Source: Humidesulfovibrio sp.
GTDB taxonomy: Bacteria > Desulfobacterota > Desulfovibrionia > Desulfovibrionales > Desulfovibrionaceae
Assembly: GCF_031082295.1 (NCBI RefSeq)
Contig: NZ_JAVHLD010000012.1
Coordinates: 24,606-88,605 of the forward strand
DNA: 64,000 nt
Direction: 5' to 3'
The first letter of the stretch is position 1. Every line of letters begins with the position of its first letter. Below, one piece after another: positions 45,033 through 53,064 of the stretch. A model generated the notes under the pieces. That model did not search any database. It was not told the DNA's origin and saw nothing but the letters and a program-made list of their open reading frames with translations. The position numbers were made by a program, and so were the translations under genes.

Positions 45033-45662
45033 TTACTGCGCGACCAGCCGATAGGCTTTGAGCTCGGACTGTTTCCTGCCCTTCTGCTTGGCCCAGTCCT
45101 CGCGCTTGACCACAAGGCCGATGGAGGGAGCGTACCAGTAGGTCGTCCGGTACCAGCGCCCTGCGGGGTCGGCGGCGATCACCTTGTAGGCCTTGAACGT
45201 GCCTGCGGGAACGGTGACCTCTTCATAGGCGTCAACATAGACGCGCATTTCGTGGGGACCGTAGGAACCGTAGAGGAAGTCCGCGCGCCACCTCTTGTCC
45301 GTCGTCAGGGGCCAGGAGAAGAGGGCGTTGTGCGGTTTGGCGTAGACGCCACGGTGCGGCACGCCGCCAACGAGGGTGGTGATCCAGTTGCCGGTGTCCA
45401 GGTCGAGGATGTCGATGCTGGGTTCCGCCTCGCCGTCCGACATCGAGACGCGGTGGACCTTCTGGCCCTGGTAGTCGCCATCCTCAAGGACGGTGGAGGT
45501 GACCAGGCTGGGCTTGCCGTCGTTGTTCACGGCCATTTGCCAGCGGGTTCCGGGGGCGGGGAAGGCGTAGTTGGCCGGGGCAGGATCCTGGGCGAAGCAC
45601 AGGGTTCCGGCGGCGAGAAGCGCAGCCAGCGCGCCGAGGACAATGTGAAGGAGTTTGTTCAT
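45033..45662 (-). CDS. Secreted protein of unknown function (TapB/DUF3108-like C-terminus)
   Basis: 209 aa with signal peptide MNKLLHIVLGALAALLAAGTL ending at CFAQ-DPAP. The mature part is mostly beta: GTRWQMAVNNDGKPSLVTSTV, then EEVTVPAGTFKAYKVIA..WYAPSIGLVVKRE, the last part resembling TapB/DUF3108-like periplasmic proteins. No catalytic motif is obvious. It follows the Hint-domain gene by 30 nt on the same strand and is likely co-transcribed, which makes it a candidate partner. Confidence 0.75.
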   Translation of the reverse strand: MNKLLHIVLGALAALLAAGTLCFAQDPAPANYAFPAPGTRWQMAVNNDGKPSLVTSTVLEDGDYQGQKVHRVSMSDGEAEPSIDILDLDTGNWITTLVGGVPHRGVYAKPHNALFSWPLTTDKRWRADFLYGSYGPHEMRVYVDAYEEVTVPAGTFKAYKVIAADPAGRWYRTTYWYAPSIGLVVKREDWAKQKGRKQSELKAYRLVAQ

Positions 45663-45692
45663 ATGTGCCTGCTCTTTTCTTGACAGAGGGTG

Positions 45693-47303
45693 TTAGGAGC
45701 CGCCCTTGGCGTTGTGGACCACGTAGACGGTGCCGCCCGCGCCTCGGATCAGGTAGGTGTGGCTCTTGGCGATCTCGAAGTTGAAGACGTACTCGTCGGT
45801 CCCCACGCGCTCCAGGCTGCGCACGTCGATGAGCCCGTCACGCCCTGTGAGCCGGTCGCCGGGGCGCAGATTCTTGGCCTCGGCCCAGGTCCCGTCGGCT
45901 TTCAGGACCGGGTGGGATTCCGTAAGCTTCAGCTGTCCGTTCAGCAGCAGGTAGTGGTTCTGCTCGAACACCAGCTTCTGGACCACCGGCCTGGCCACAT
46001 GGGTCTTGGTGGCTGCGTCGAAGCTTTGCACCATGTCACCGAGCTGGAGAGAGGTGATGGGCCGGAACGAACCGTCGGCCATGGCCACCTGGGTGTCCCT
46101 GGTGAAGCAGCCGAAGGACACGGCCCTGGCGGCGGCGGCGTTTGCCGCGGCCTGGGCCGCAGCAGCAGCGGCGAGGGAACCGCCGAAGATGCCGCCCCGT
46201 TGCAGGCTGGACATGGCGCTGAACTGGGCCAGGGTCGGGGCGTCGCGCGGAGGAGTGGAATCGAGCGCCCCTGCCGCCAAGTCAAAGAAGGGGTCGCGGG
46301 CCAGGGCCTTCTTGAAGAAATCGGCCGCGCTCTGCCACTGCCCCGCGTCCAGGGCGTCCAGCCCCTGGCCGTAGAGCATGACGCTCTGGAGGTCCTTGGT
46401 CTGCGGCATCCTGAGGCTTCTGGCCTCAGCCGCGTCCGGCTGCACTCCGAGCTTTGCCAGCAGTTGGGAGGCGGTGTCCTTTTCGAGCTGGAAGAACTTG
46501 TCGGGCGCCTGGTCCACAGCGAAGTTGATGGCGGGCTTGCCGGTGCGCTCGACAAGGCTGGTGGTGGCGGTAAGGGCGCCACCGAGGTTGCCGGTGACGA
46601 CGCTCTGCGCCCCAAGGATGCGGCCCAGCCGGGGCGCGGTCTGTGCGTCCAGCGCGCCCGCCTTGCCGAGCCCCATCTCGTCGTAGAGGGCCTGCAGGCG
46701 CACCCGCTCCAGCACCTTTAAACTCTTGGCTGCGCTCAGGTCGGAGATGAGCATGGCCGTGAGCGCCTTGCGCAAGGGGGCATACTGTTTGTCCGGCGAA
46801 AGGTCGCCATAGGGAAACACGGCGATGCTGCCGGGGGCGACGGCGGCGGGCTGGCCCGCCTGCTCGGCCTTGAGGGCCTCCTGGGCCAGGCGCGCGCTCT
46901 CCGTCATCTCGAGCAGGGTGACGAACTGGGCCACGGCACGGCGCACAAGCGGCTTGGTTTCGTCGCGCACGCCGCGCAGCACGGCGATGGCCTTGGCGGT
47001 TTCACCCTTGGTGACGAGGACGTTGCCAAGGACATAGGATCCCATGGGGTGTCCGGGCTGGGCGGCCAGAACCTCCTGCACCAGGGTCTCGGCCTTGGCG
47101 ATGTCGCCCGTCTGGATCAGGGCGTTGGCGAGCTGGGCTTTGGCGTCAAGGTCGGCGGGGTCCTTGTCCAGCCGGGCCTGCATGGCCGCAGCGACCTCGG
47201 CCGGGGTCTGGGCCGCCAGGGCCTGGGCCGTCGGCTGGGCCAGGCACCAAACGAACAGCGCCGCAAGAACGGCCATCCTCAGCATGACATGAACGCTTTT
47301 CAT
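45693..47303 (-). CDS. Secreted TPR - CsgG/TolB-like - Hint (intein-like) protein
   Basis: 536 aa. Signal peptide to about QALA-AQTP. Residues about 35-140 look like TPRs (LIQTGDIAKAETLVQEVLAAQPGHPMGSYVLG). Residues about 160-270 resemble CsgG/TolB-N (SIAVFPYGDLSPDKQ, LISDLSAAKSLKVLERVRLQAL). An Ala-rich linker leads to a Hint domain: block A CFTRDTQVAMADGS (C399), block B LTESHPVL, and C-terminal block VFNFEIAKSHTYLIRG..VHN (H530-N531) with only five residues after it. Residue 532 is Ala, so classical splicing is unlikely and N-terminal cleavage is the likely activity. ATG 47303 places the signal peptide correctly. Confidence 0.88.
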   Translation of the reverse strand: MKSVHVMLRMAVLAALFVWCLAQPTAQALAAQTPAEVAAAMQARLDKDPADLDAKAQLANALIQTGDIAKAETLVQEVLAAQPGHPMGSYVLGNVLVTKGETAKAIAVLRGVRDETKPLVRRAVAQFVTLLEMTESARLAQEALKAEQAGQPAAVAPGSIAVFPYGDLSPDKQYAPLRKALTAMLISDLSAAKSLKVLERVRLQALYDEMGLGKAGALDAQTAPRLGRILGAQSVVTGNLGGALTATTSLVERTGKPAINFAVDQAPDKFFQLEKDTASQLLAKLGVQPDAAEARSLRMPQTKDLQSVMLYGQGLDALDAGQWQSAADFFKKALARDPFFDLAAGALDSTPPRDAPTLAQFSAMSSLQRGGIFGGSLAAAAAAQAAANAAAARAVSFGCFTRDTQVAMADGSFRPITSLQLGDMVQSFDAATKTHVARPVVQKLVFEQNHYLLLNGQLKLTESHPVLKADGTWAEAKNLRPGDRLTGRDGLIDVRSLERVGTDEYVFNFEIAKSHTYLIRGAGGTVYVVHNAKGGS

Positions 47304-47458
47304 CGTGTTCCCCCTGTCTCTCGCGAAATGGGCTTGCAAGGCGTGGGACGGCGCAAAGCCGCCTCCGGGCCTCATGAAAAGAAGAGGCTCGCACTTGTTG
47401 CCACAAAAAGCCGACGTGGGTCAATATCGGGAGGAAGATAAGGTGGTTCGCGCCGGTT

Positions 47459-47977
47459 CTAGCCGCCGCTCCGCAGCACCCGGCGCGCGCCTATGTAGTG
47501 CTCGCGCCAGTAGGGGGTGTCGAAGGGTTCCTCGCGCACGCGGCCGCCGCTGCTGGGGCTGTGGATGAAGGAGTCGTTGTCCGTGGCGATGCCCACGTGC
47601 ATGTTCTTGCGGTTGCCGCGCAGGCGGAAGAACACCAGGTCGCCGGGGCCGATGTCGCGGCGGCCCACCGGGTGGCCCACCTCGTACTGGTCGTAGGACA
47701 CCCGCGGCAGGTCCACGCCCACCTGGCGGTAGGCCCACCAGGTCAGCCCGGAACAGTCGAAGCCCGTCTGGGGAGATTCGCCGCCCCACTTGTAGGGCGC
47801 CCCGGTGAGCGACCGCGCCGCCGCCACCACCGGGTTGCGCGCGCCCTGGCTCAGGGTCGGCAAGGGCTCCGGGGCGATGTGCGCCGGAGCGCAGCCGCCA
47901 AGCCCCAAGGCCAGAAGCAGCAGCGCCAGCAGCCCCACCCGGGCCATAGCCGTTGTATTGCGATGCGCGTTGTCCAT
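47459..47977 (-). CDS. NlpC/P60 family lipoprotein (peptidoglycan endopeptidase)
   Basis: 172 aa. Lipobox LGLGGC-APA. The NlpC/P60 domain has YKWGGESPQTGFDCSGLTWWAYRQ (catalytic Cys) and KNMHVGIATDNDSFIHSPSSGG (His), and a third polar residue in the later segment. It cuts peptide stems of peptidoglycan. ATG 47977 (MDNAHRNTT) or 47947 (MARVGLL) could be the start; both keep the lipobox. It starts 26 nt after the BON-domain lipoprotein stop. Confidence 0.9.
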   Translation of the reverse strand: MDNAHRNTTAMARVGLLALLLLALGLGGCAPAHIAPEPLPTLSQGARNPVVAAARSLTGAPYKWGGESPQTGFDCSGLTWWAYRQVGVDLPRVSYDQYEVGHPVGRRDIGPGDLVFFRLRGNRKNMHVGIATDNDSFIHSPSSGGRVREEPFDTPYWREHYIGARRVLRSGG

Positions 47978-48003
47978 GTCTTTCGTATCGGCCGGCCGCG
48001 CCG

Positions 48004-48555
48004 CTACTTTATGATGCGGATGTAGTTCTGAACGGTGCGCACGCCTTCCACGGCGTTCACGTGGGCGATGATCTGGTTGGCATCGCGCTGGCTTTTGACC
48101 AGGCCCAGCACCACCGCGTTGCACTGCACCATCTTGATGTCCACCTGGGTGGACCAGATGTCCTGATCTTCCACGAGGCGGGCCTTGACCTTGGCGTAGA
48201 GGGCCAGGTCGTCGGTGGTGCCGCAGGTGGGATCGTCACGTTTCTGAAAAGGCACCACGGTGACGCGGCGCACCCCGTCCACCTCGCGCGCCAGTCGCAC
48301 GGCGCGCATTTTCTGTTGGTCGGCGTCGAACTCGCCCACCAGGTACACGGTGCCCAGGAAAGAATTCACGCTGATGTCGCGCAGCTTGACGATGGAGTCG
48401 TTGATGATGCGGGCGCGCACGGAGGATTCGATGCGGCCGTCGTCGACGAAGGTGCCGACGTCGCGCTCGTCCACCGAGGCTTTGTAGATGGTGCCGCAGC
48501 CGCTTAAGCTCGAAACGGCGAGGGCGCAAAACAGACACAGGATGAGGCGGCGCAT
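48004..48555 (-). CDS. BON-domain outer-membrane lipoprotein
   Basis: 183 aa with lipobox SLSGC-GTI. Two BON domains (about 40-110 and 115-180), each with a G...V.L.G.V.S..(D/E)...A...(A/V)..V.GV..V segment, as in the OsmY/DolP family that binds phospholipids and supports envelope integrity. ATG 48555 follows AGGAGC. It is followed by an NlpC/P60 lipoprotein, a pairing that fits cell-wall maintenance. Confidence 0.9.
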   Translation of the reverse strand: MRRLILCLFCALAVSSLSGCGTIYKASVDERDVGTFVDDGRIESSVRARIINDSIVKLRDISVNSFLGTVYLVGEFDADQQKMRAVRLAREVDGVRRVTVVPFQKRDDPTCGTTDDLALYAKVKARLVEDQDIWSTQVDIKMVQCNAVVLGLVKSQRDANQIIAHVNAVEGVRTVQNYIRIIK

Positions 48556-48652
48556 GGGCGTGCTCCTTCTGGCGCGGCAGAATCTGCCGGACCGTTTGTT
48601 TTGCGGAACGCAAGCAAAATCGGGGCCAGAAGGGACGGGCCTGCTGCGGGGT

Positions 48653-49696
48653 CTAGGCGCCAAGCTCCTCGCGCAGGCGGTCCAGCAGGGTCTCGGGCAG
48701 GGCGAAAGGCCCGCTCCAGGCCGGGGCCAGGAACAGGGCGCGCCCGGGCAGGCGCAGGCACAGGGCGTGGAGCAGCATGGTCAGCCCGCGCACCTTGCGG
48801 CCGTAGACCGCGTCGCTGATGATGGGGTGCCCGCGCAGGGAAAGCTGCACGCGGATCTGGTGGGTGCGGCCAGTCAGCAGGCGCACCTGCATCAAGGTGG
48901 CCGCGCGCTTGCGCAAGAGCGGCGTTACTTCGCACCTGGCCAGCTTGCCCTGGCCGCCGCCCTTGCCGCCAGGGGCCGGGGAAGCCTCGGCGCGAACGAT
49001 CTTCTTGCGTCCGGCCACTTCTCCGGTGGCCAGCTCCAGGCGCTCCAGGGTGTCCTCCAGCAGTTCCGCGCCGCGGCCCGGCCAGCTGCCGTCCACCCAG
49101 GCCAGATAGGTCTTGGACACCCCGCCCGAGGCGAAAAGGTCTCCCAGGCGCCTGAGCTCGGCGTAGCTCTTGGCCGCCAGCAGGATGCCCGAGGTGTCCT
49201 TGTCCAGGCGGTGGGCCAGCACGGGCAAAAAGGGCGCGCCGGCGTACAGCGCCTTCAGGCGGTCGGCCACGGAGTCCGGGTGCCGGGTGCCGGCGTGGGC
49301 GCACAGCCCGGCGGGCTTGGCCACGGCCACCAGCCCGTTGTCCTCATAGAGGATGCTGAGGGGAAGCGGGGCCGGGGCGCCCTGCGCGGGGGCTGCCCGG
49401 CCTGGCTCGTCACGGCCTGGGTTGGCCTGTTCCGGCTGGGTCTGTCCCGGCTTCAGGAAGGGCGGCACGCGCACCTCCTGCCCGGCGGCGAGACGAAAGA
49501 AGGGCTGCTTGCGCCCACCGTCCACGCGCACCTGCCCGGTGCGGATGGCCTTCAAGAGGGCCGAGCCCGGCACCGCGCCCGTCAGGCGGCGCGTGAGGAA
49601 TTGCAGGAGCTTCTGGCCCGCCTCCTCGGGGGAGACGATGAGGGGCAGGAGGCGTTGCCCGGGGGCGGAAGGTCGGCTGTCGGCGTCGTCTGGCAT
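48653..49696 (-). CDS. RluA/RluD-family pseudouridine synthase
   Basis: 347 aa. An S4-like N-terminal region (ALLKAIRTGQVRVDGGRKQPFF) precedes the synthase core with the catalytic AHRLDKDTSGILL, VTPLLRKRAATLMQVRLLTGRTHQIRVQLSLRGHPI and YGRKVRGLTMLLHALCLRL. It modifies a uridine in rRNA or tRNA; which position cannot be assigned. Start is ATG 49696 (MPDDADSRPS). Confidence 0.92.
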   Translation of the reverse strand: MPDDADSRPSAPGQRLLPLIVSPEEAGQKLLQFLTRRLTGAVPGSALLKAIRTGQVRVDGGRKQPFFRLAAGQEVRVPPFLKPGQTQPEQANPGRDEPGRAAPAQGAPAPLPLSILYEDNGLVAVAKPAGLCAHAGTRHPDSVADRLKALYAGAPFLPVLAHRLDKDTSGILLAAKSYAELRRLGDLFASGGVSKTYLAWVDGSWPGRGAELLEDTLERLELATGEVAGRKKIVRAEASPAPGGKGGGQGKLARCEVTPLLRKRAATLMQVRLLTGRTHQIRVQLSLRGHPIISDAVYGRKVRGLTMLLHALCLRLPGRALFLAPAWSGPFALPETLLDRLREELGA

Positions 49697-49723
49697 GGGG
49701 GCCTTGTGCGGGAGGAAACCGGC

Positions 49724-49756
49724 GGAGGAAGGGCCGGGCGTTCCGGCCCTCCCTCC
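49724..49756 (-). terminator. Terminator after VCBS/TolB-like protein gene
   Basis: GGAGGAAGGGCCGG (49724-49737) pairs with CCGGCCCTCCCTCC (49743-49756) with one mismatch and a 5-nt loop. It lies 10 nt downstream of the stop at 49767 on the reverse strand. Confidence 0.6.
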
Positions 49757-49766
49757 GCGACGGCGG

Positions 49767-51443
49767 CTATTTTTTCGAATCCAGGTCGTAGGTCACGATG
49801 ACGGTCTTCTCGTTGCTCAGCCCCACGGCGCCGGAATAGGTGTTCAGGCAGACGATGAGCTGCCTGCTGCCGTCGTTCCTCAGGTCGTCCAGCCCCAGGT
49901 CGACCACGGTGCCCTTGATGCGCCGGGTCTTCCAGGCCATGCTCATGCCCACGCCGTCCCAGAACAGGGAGTGGATCTCGCCCTGGGAGAAGCGCCGGAA
50001 CTTGGTGAAGACCTGCGAGGCCACGGAGATGTCCTTGTTCAGCAACAGCTCGTACTTGGCTCCGGCCTCGAAGGAGACAGGGAGCATGCGGATGGGGATG
50101 TAGTAGAATTCCTCCACGCCCGTGTCGCGGTTGCCGGTGTCCATGCCGGGCAGGCGCTCGTCGACGATGATGTGCACGGCGGAGCTGTTGTAGCCTTCCT
50201 CCTGGCTGTACTGGGGCTCCAGGTCGGGGGTGAACACCTTCAGGTAGCTGTACTCGTTCAGCACCATGATCTTGTAGGTGCTGCCCTCGGGCACGTAGCT
50301 GAAGTTGAAGGTATTGGCGATGCTCGGCAGGCGCAGCTTGCGCACAGGCGTGAACTCGCCGCCAGAGAAGCTCATCTCGCTGACGCCGGATTCCTCAAAG
50401 GGGCCGTGGTAGCCCTTGCGCTGGCCCACCACCACAGGCTGGAAGCTGGGTGGGACGCGCGCAACGCCCAGGTGGAGTTTCTGCGGCTTGCAGAACGCCT
50501 CGAACTTGCCGTTCACGACGTTGAAGACGAAGCTTTTTGGCTCGGCGTTGCCCTCGGGGTTGTCCATGGTGGAGACGATGAGCTCGGCGCGACCGTCGCG
50601 GTCCACGTCGACGGCGCTCAGGCGCAGAACCTTGATGCGCATGCCGAGGTCGTGCTCGCCCAGGGGCTTCAGGGTGTTCTGGTAATATTCGTAGACATAG
50701 AGCTTGTGCGTGCTGGCGATGATGACGCGGTTCTTCTTGTCGCCCTGGAAGTCGCCCACGACCATGCCCACGGAGGGGAAGCGCAGGCTCTGGCTCTGCC
50801 AGCGGCCAGGGGTTTCGGCGCCGCCCTCATAGCGGAACTGCGGGTTCATCACCGGCCCGCCGCTGGGACCGACCGGGGCCTCGCCCGTATCGCCCACCAC
50901 AAACTCGGCGTTCTTCGGCACGGTGGCCTTCGCCGCCTCGCCCTTGCGCAGCTCCTTGCGCTCCTGCACCTTGGCGTCCTCGCCGGGGCGCTTGAAGATC
51001 TCGGTCCGCACCTCGGCGCTCAGACGCTCCAGCACGGGCACCAAGCCTTCCACCGGAACCTGGGCCGTCTTGGTCCAGCTTTGGCCTTTGCGGTCATAAA
51101 CGTTCAGGGCGACATTGGCCTGGGTGTCCTTGAAGTCGATGCTTCCGGCCATGAGGAAGTCCGAGCCCACCTGCCCCATGAGGGTCACGGCATCGGCCGG
51201 GTTTGCAGGGAAGCTGTTCCCGGCGCGATCAACGTTGCCCCTTGGCGCGGCCTCGAAATAGCCGGGCCAGGAAAGGCGCGAGATCAGCATGGTCTGGGCG
51301 CCCTTGCTCATGTATTGATATTTGTCGCCATTGATCTTGAACGGCAGCACGGCGAACGTGCGCGCCCCCTGGGCCTGCGCAAGCGCGGGCAGGCAGACCA
51401 GGACCGCGAGCAGCAGCAGGGCTGATAATCTCTTGAAAGACAT
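49767..51443 (-). CDS. Secreted VCBS/FG-GAP-type protein with TolB-N-like start
   Basis: 558 aa. Signal peptide MSFKRLSALLLLAVLVCLPA.. then a TolB-N/FlgO-like segment (ARTFAVLPFKINGDKYQYMSKGAQTMLISRL). A helical stretch is followed by beta-propeller-like repeats with calcium-binding-type FG-GAP signatures (VVGDFQGDKKNRVIIAST, SAVDVDRDGRAELIVST, LDDLRNDGSRQLIVC). Function unknown; probably an adhesive or sensor protein. AAGGAGGAG precedes ATG 51443. The TolB-like start resembles part of the Hint protein at 47303. Confidence 0.85.
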   Translation of the reverse strand: MSFKRLSALLLLAVLVCLPALAQAQGARTFAVLPFKINGDKYQYMSKGAQTMLISRLSWPGYFEAAPRGNVDRAGNSFPANPADAVTLMGQVGSDFLMAGSIDFKDTQANVALNVYDRKGQSWTKTAQVPVEGLVPVLERLSAEVRTEIFKRPGEDAKVQERKELRKGEAAKATVPKNAEFVVGDTGEAPVGPSGGPVMNPQFRYEGGAETPGRWQSQSLRFPSVGMVVGDFQGDKKNRVIIASTHKLYVYEYYQNTLKPLGEHDLGMRIKVLRLSAVDVDRDGRAELIVSTMDNPEGNAEPKSFVFNVVNGKFEAFCKPQKLHLGVARVPPSFQPVVVGQRKGYHGPFEESGVSEMSFSGGEFTPVRKLRLPSIANTFNFSYVPEGSTYKIMVLNEYSYLKVFTPDLEPQYSQEEGYNSSAVHIIVDERLPGMDTGNRDTGVEEFYYIPIRMLPVSFEAGAKYELLLNKDISVASQVFTKFRRFSQGEIHSLFWDGVGMSMAWKTRRIKGTVVDLGLDDLRNDGSRQLIVCLNTYSGAVGLSNEKTVIVTYDLDSKK

Positions 51444-51605
51444 GTGGACTCCTCCTTGCGAGGCAAAAACGTTTGCTCTTCCGACCATAAAGCCGTTTTC
51501 TGTTCTAGGCCCTTAGCACCAACACATGCGGCATGCAAAAGAAACCTTGCCGCGTCGCCCGGCGGGAAAGGCGCTGGTCATTGCCAAGGCACCCCGCGCC
51601 GGGCT

Positions 51606-53045
51606 ATGCCCGAGCCCATGACGAAGACCGCAAAGTCCGCGAAGACCGGCAAGAAGGCCAAGCCGACCGGCCCGGCCCACCCGCTCAGGGCCGAGTGCGC
51701 GCCCCAGGCCAACAGGACCGGCACGGCCCGCACCTTCCGCATCACCACCGCGCCGGACCAGGCGCCTCTGGTGGAGGCGCTGCTCGCGGCCCAGGGCTTC
51801 GCCTTCGAGGACGAGCCGTTTCTGCCCAGCGCCCGCAGGCTCACAGCCGAACCCTTTCCGCTGGGCTCGTCCCTGGCCGCCAGCTTCGGGCTGATCTACA
51901 TCCAGGACCGCTCCTCCATGCTGCCCCCGGCCATGCTCCGCGCGGCCCCCGGCGACGTTTGCCTGGACATGTGCTCCAGCCCCGGCGGCAAGACCGGCAT
52001 CCTGGCCCTGGCCGTGGGGCCGGAGGGCTTCGTGCTGGCCAGCGAGGCCTCGCGCGACCGCCTGGCCACCCTGCGCCAGAACCTGCGCCGCATGAACGCC
52101 GCCAACGTGGCCACCGTCGGGGCCGAGGCCCAGCACCTGGCGCTCGCGCCGGGCAGCCTGGACTGCATCCTGCTGGACCCGCCGTGCAGCGGCTGGGGCA
52201 CGGCGGACAAGAACCCGCTGGTCATGACCCTGTGGACCCCGGAGAAGGCCGAGACCCTGGTGCGCCTGCAGCGCGCGCTGCTGGCCCACGCGGCCTCGCT
52301 GCTCAAGCCCGGCGGCAGGCTCATGTACTCCACCTGCACCACCCACGTGCGCGAGAACGAGGAGCAGGCGGCCTGGGCGCTGGAAACCCTTCCGCTCGAC
52401 CTCTCGCCCCTGCCCGCGCCAGCGGGCTTCGCCCCGCGCCCGCCCGCCCTGCCGGGGCTCGACGGCGTTCTGCGGGTGGGCGGCACGAAGGCGGATCAAG
52501 CGCCAGAGGGGACGGAGGATTCCGGGGGCCAGGGGTTTTTCCTGGCGCGGTTCGTCAAGCAGGGCGGCGGCGCGCCCAGTGCCGCCGAGGGCGAAGATTT
52601 CGATGGGGCGATGGAGGGTCCGGTGGAGCTTGGCGGGCGCGTCCTGTCCGGCCGTGACCTCGCCGCGGCCGGGCCGCTTGCCCCGGGCAACCTGCCCCCG
52701 GGCGAGGCGCGCGACTTTGGCGGCAAGGTGTATTTTCTGCACGAACAGGCGCTGGCGCTGACGAGCCGCCGCCCTGGCCTGCGCTGGCAGGGCTTCCCGC
52801 TGGGCGCGGCCTCGGCCGGGCGCTTCCGGCCCGACCCGCGCGCGCGGCTGCTGCTGCCTCCGGTGGGGGAGCTGGCGGCCTCGGACCGGCTCGACGTGGA
52901 CGAGCCGCAAAGCATTCTGGACCTGCTCTCGGGCCGCAGCCTGGAGCTGCCCGGCGAGAGCAGCCTGGTGGGGCTGTATTTCCGGGGCCTGCCGCTCGGG
53001 CTCTTGACCCGCAAGGGCCGCCGCCTGCTCTGGTCGGACAGATAG
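51606..53045 (+). CDS. RsmB/NSUN-type RNA cytosine-C5 methyltransferase
   Basis: 479 aa. The SAM-binding core has CLDMCSSPGGKTGILAL and DCILLDPPCSGWGT (release Cys) and the second catalytic Cys in LMYSTCTTHVRENEEQ. A PUA-like C-terminal domain (about 340-479) ends with GLPLGLLTRKGRRLLWSDR. The protein modifies cytosine in rRNA or tRNA. The N-terminus is Lys-rich (MPEPMTKTAKSAKTGKKAK), possibly for RNA binding. ATG 51606 or 51618 are both possible; neither has a strong SD. Confidence 0.88.
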   Translation: MPEPMTKTAKSAKTGKKAKPTGPAHPLRAECAPQANRTGTARTFRITTAPDQAPLVEALLAAQGFAFEDEPFLPSARRLTAEPFPLGSSLAASFGLIYIQDRSSMLPPAMLRAAPGDVCLDMCSSPGGKTGILALAVGPEGFVLASEASRDRLATLRQNLRRMNAANVATVGAEAQHLALAPGSLDCILLDPPCSGWGTADKNPLVMTLWTPEKAETLVRLQRALLAHAASLLKPGGRLMYSTCTTHVRENEEQAAWALETLPLDLSPLPAPAGFAPRPPALPGLDGVLRVGGTKADQAPEGTEDSGGQGFFLARFVKQGGGAPSAAEGEDFDGAMEGPVELGGRVLSGRDLAAAGPLAPGNLPPGEARDFGGKVYFLHEQALALTSRRPGLRWQGFPLGAASAGRFRPDPRARLLLPPVGELAASDRLDVDEPQSILDLLSGRSLELPGESSLVGLYFRGLPLGLLTRKGRRLLWSDR

Positions 53046-53064
53046 CCGGACAGGCGCCCGGACG

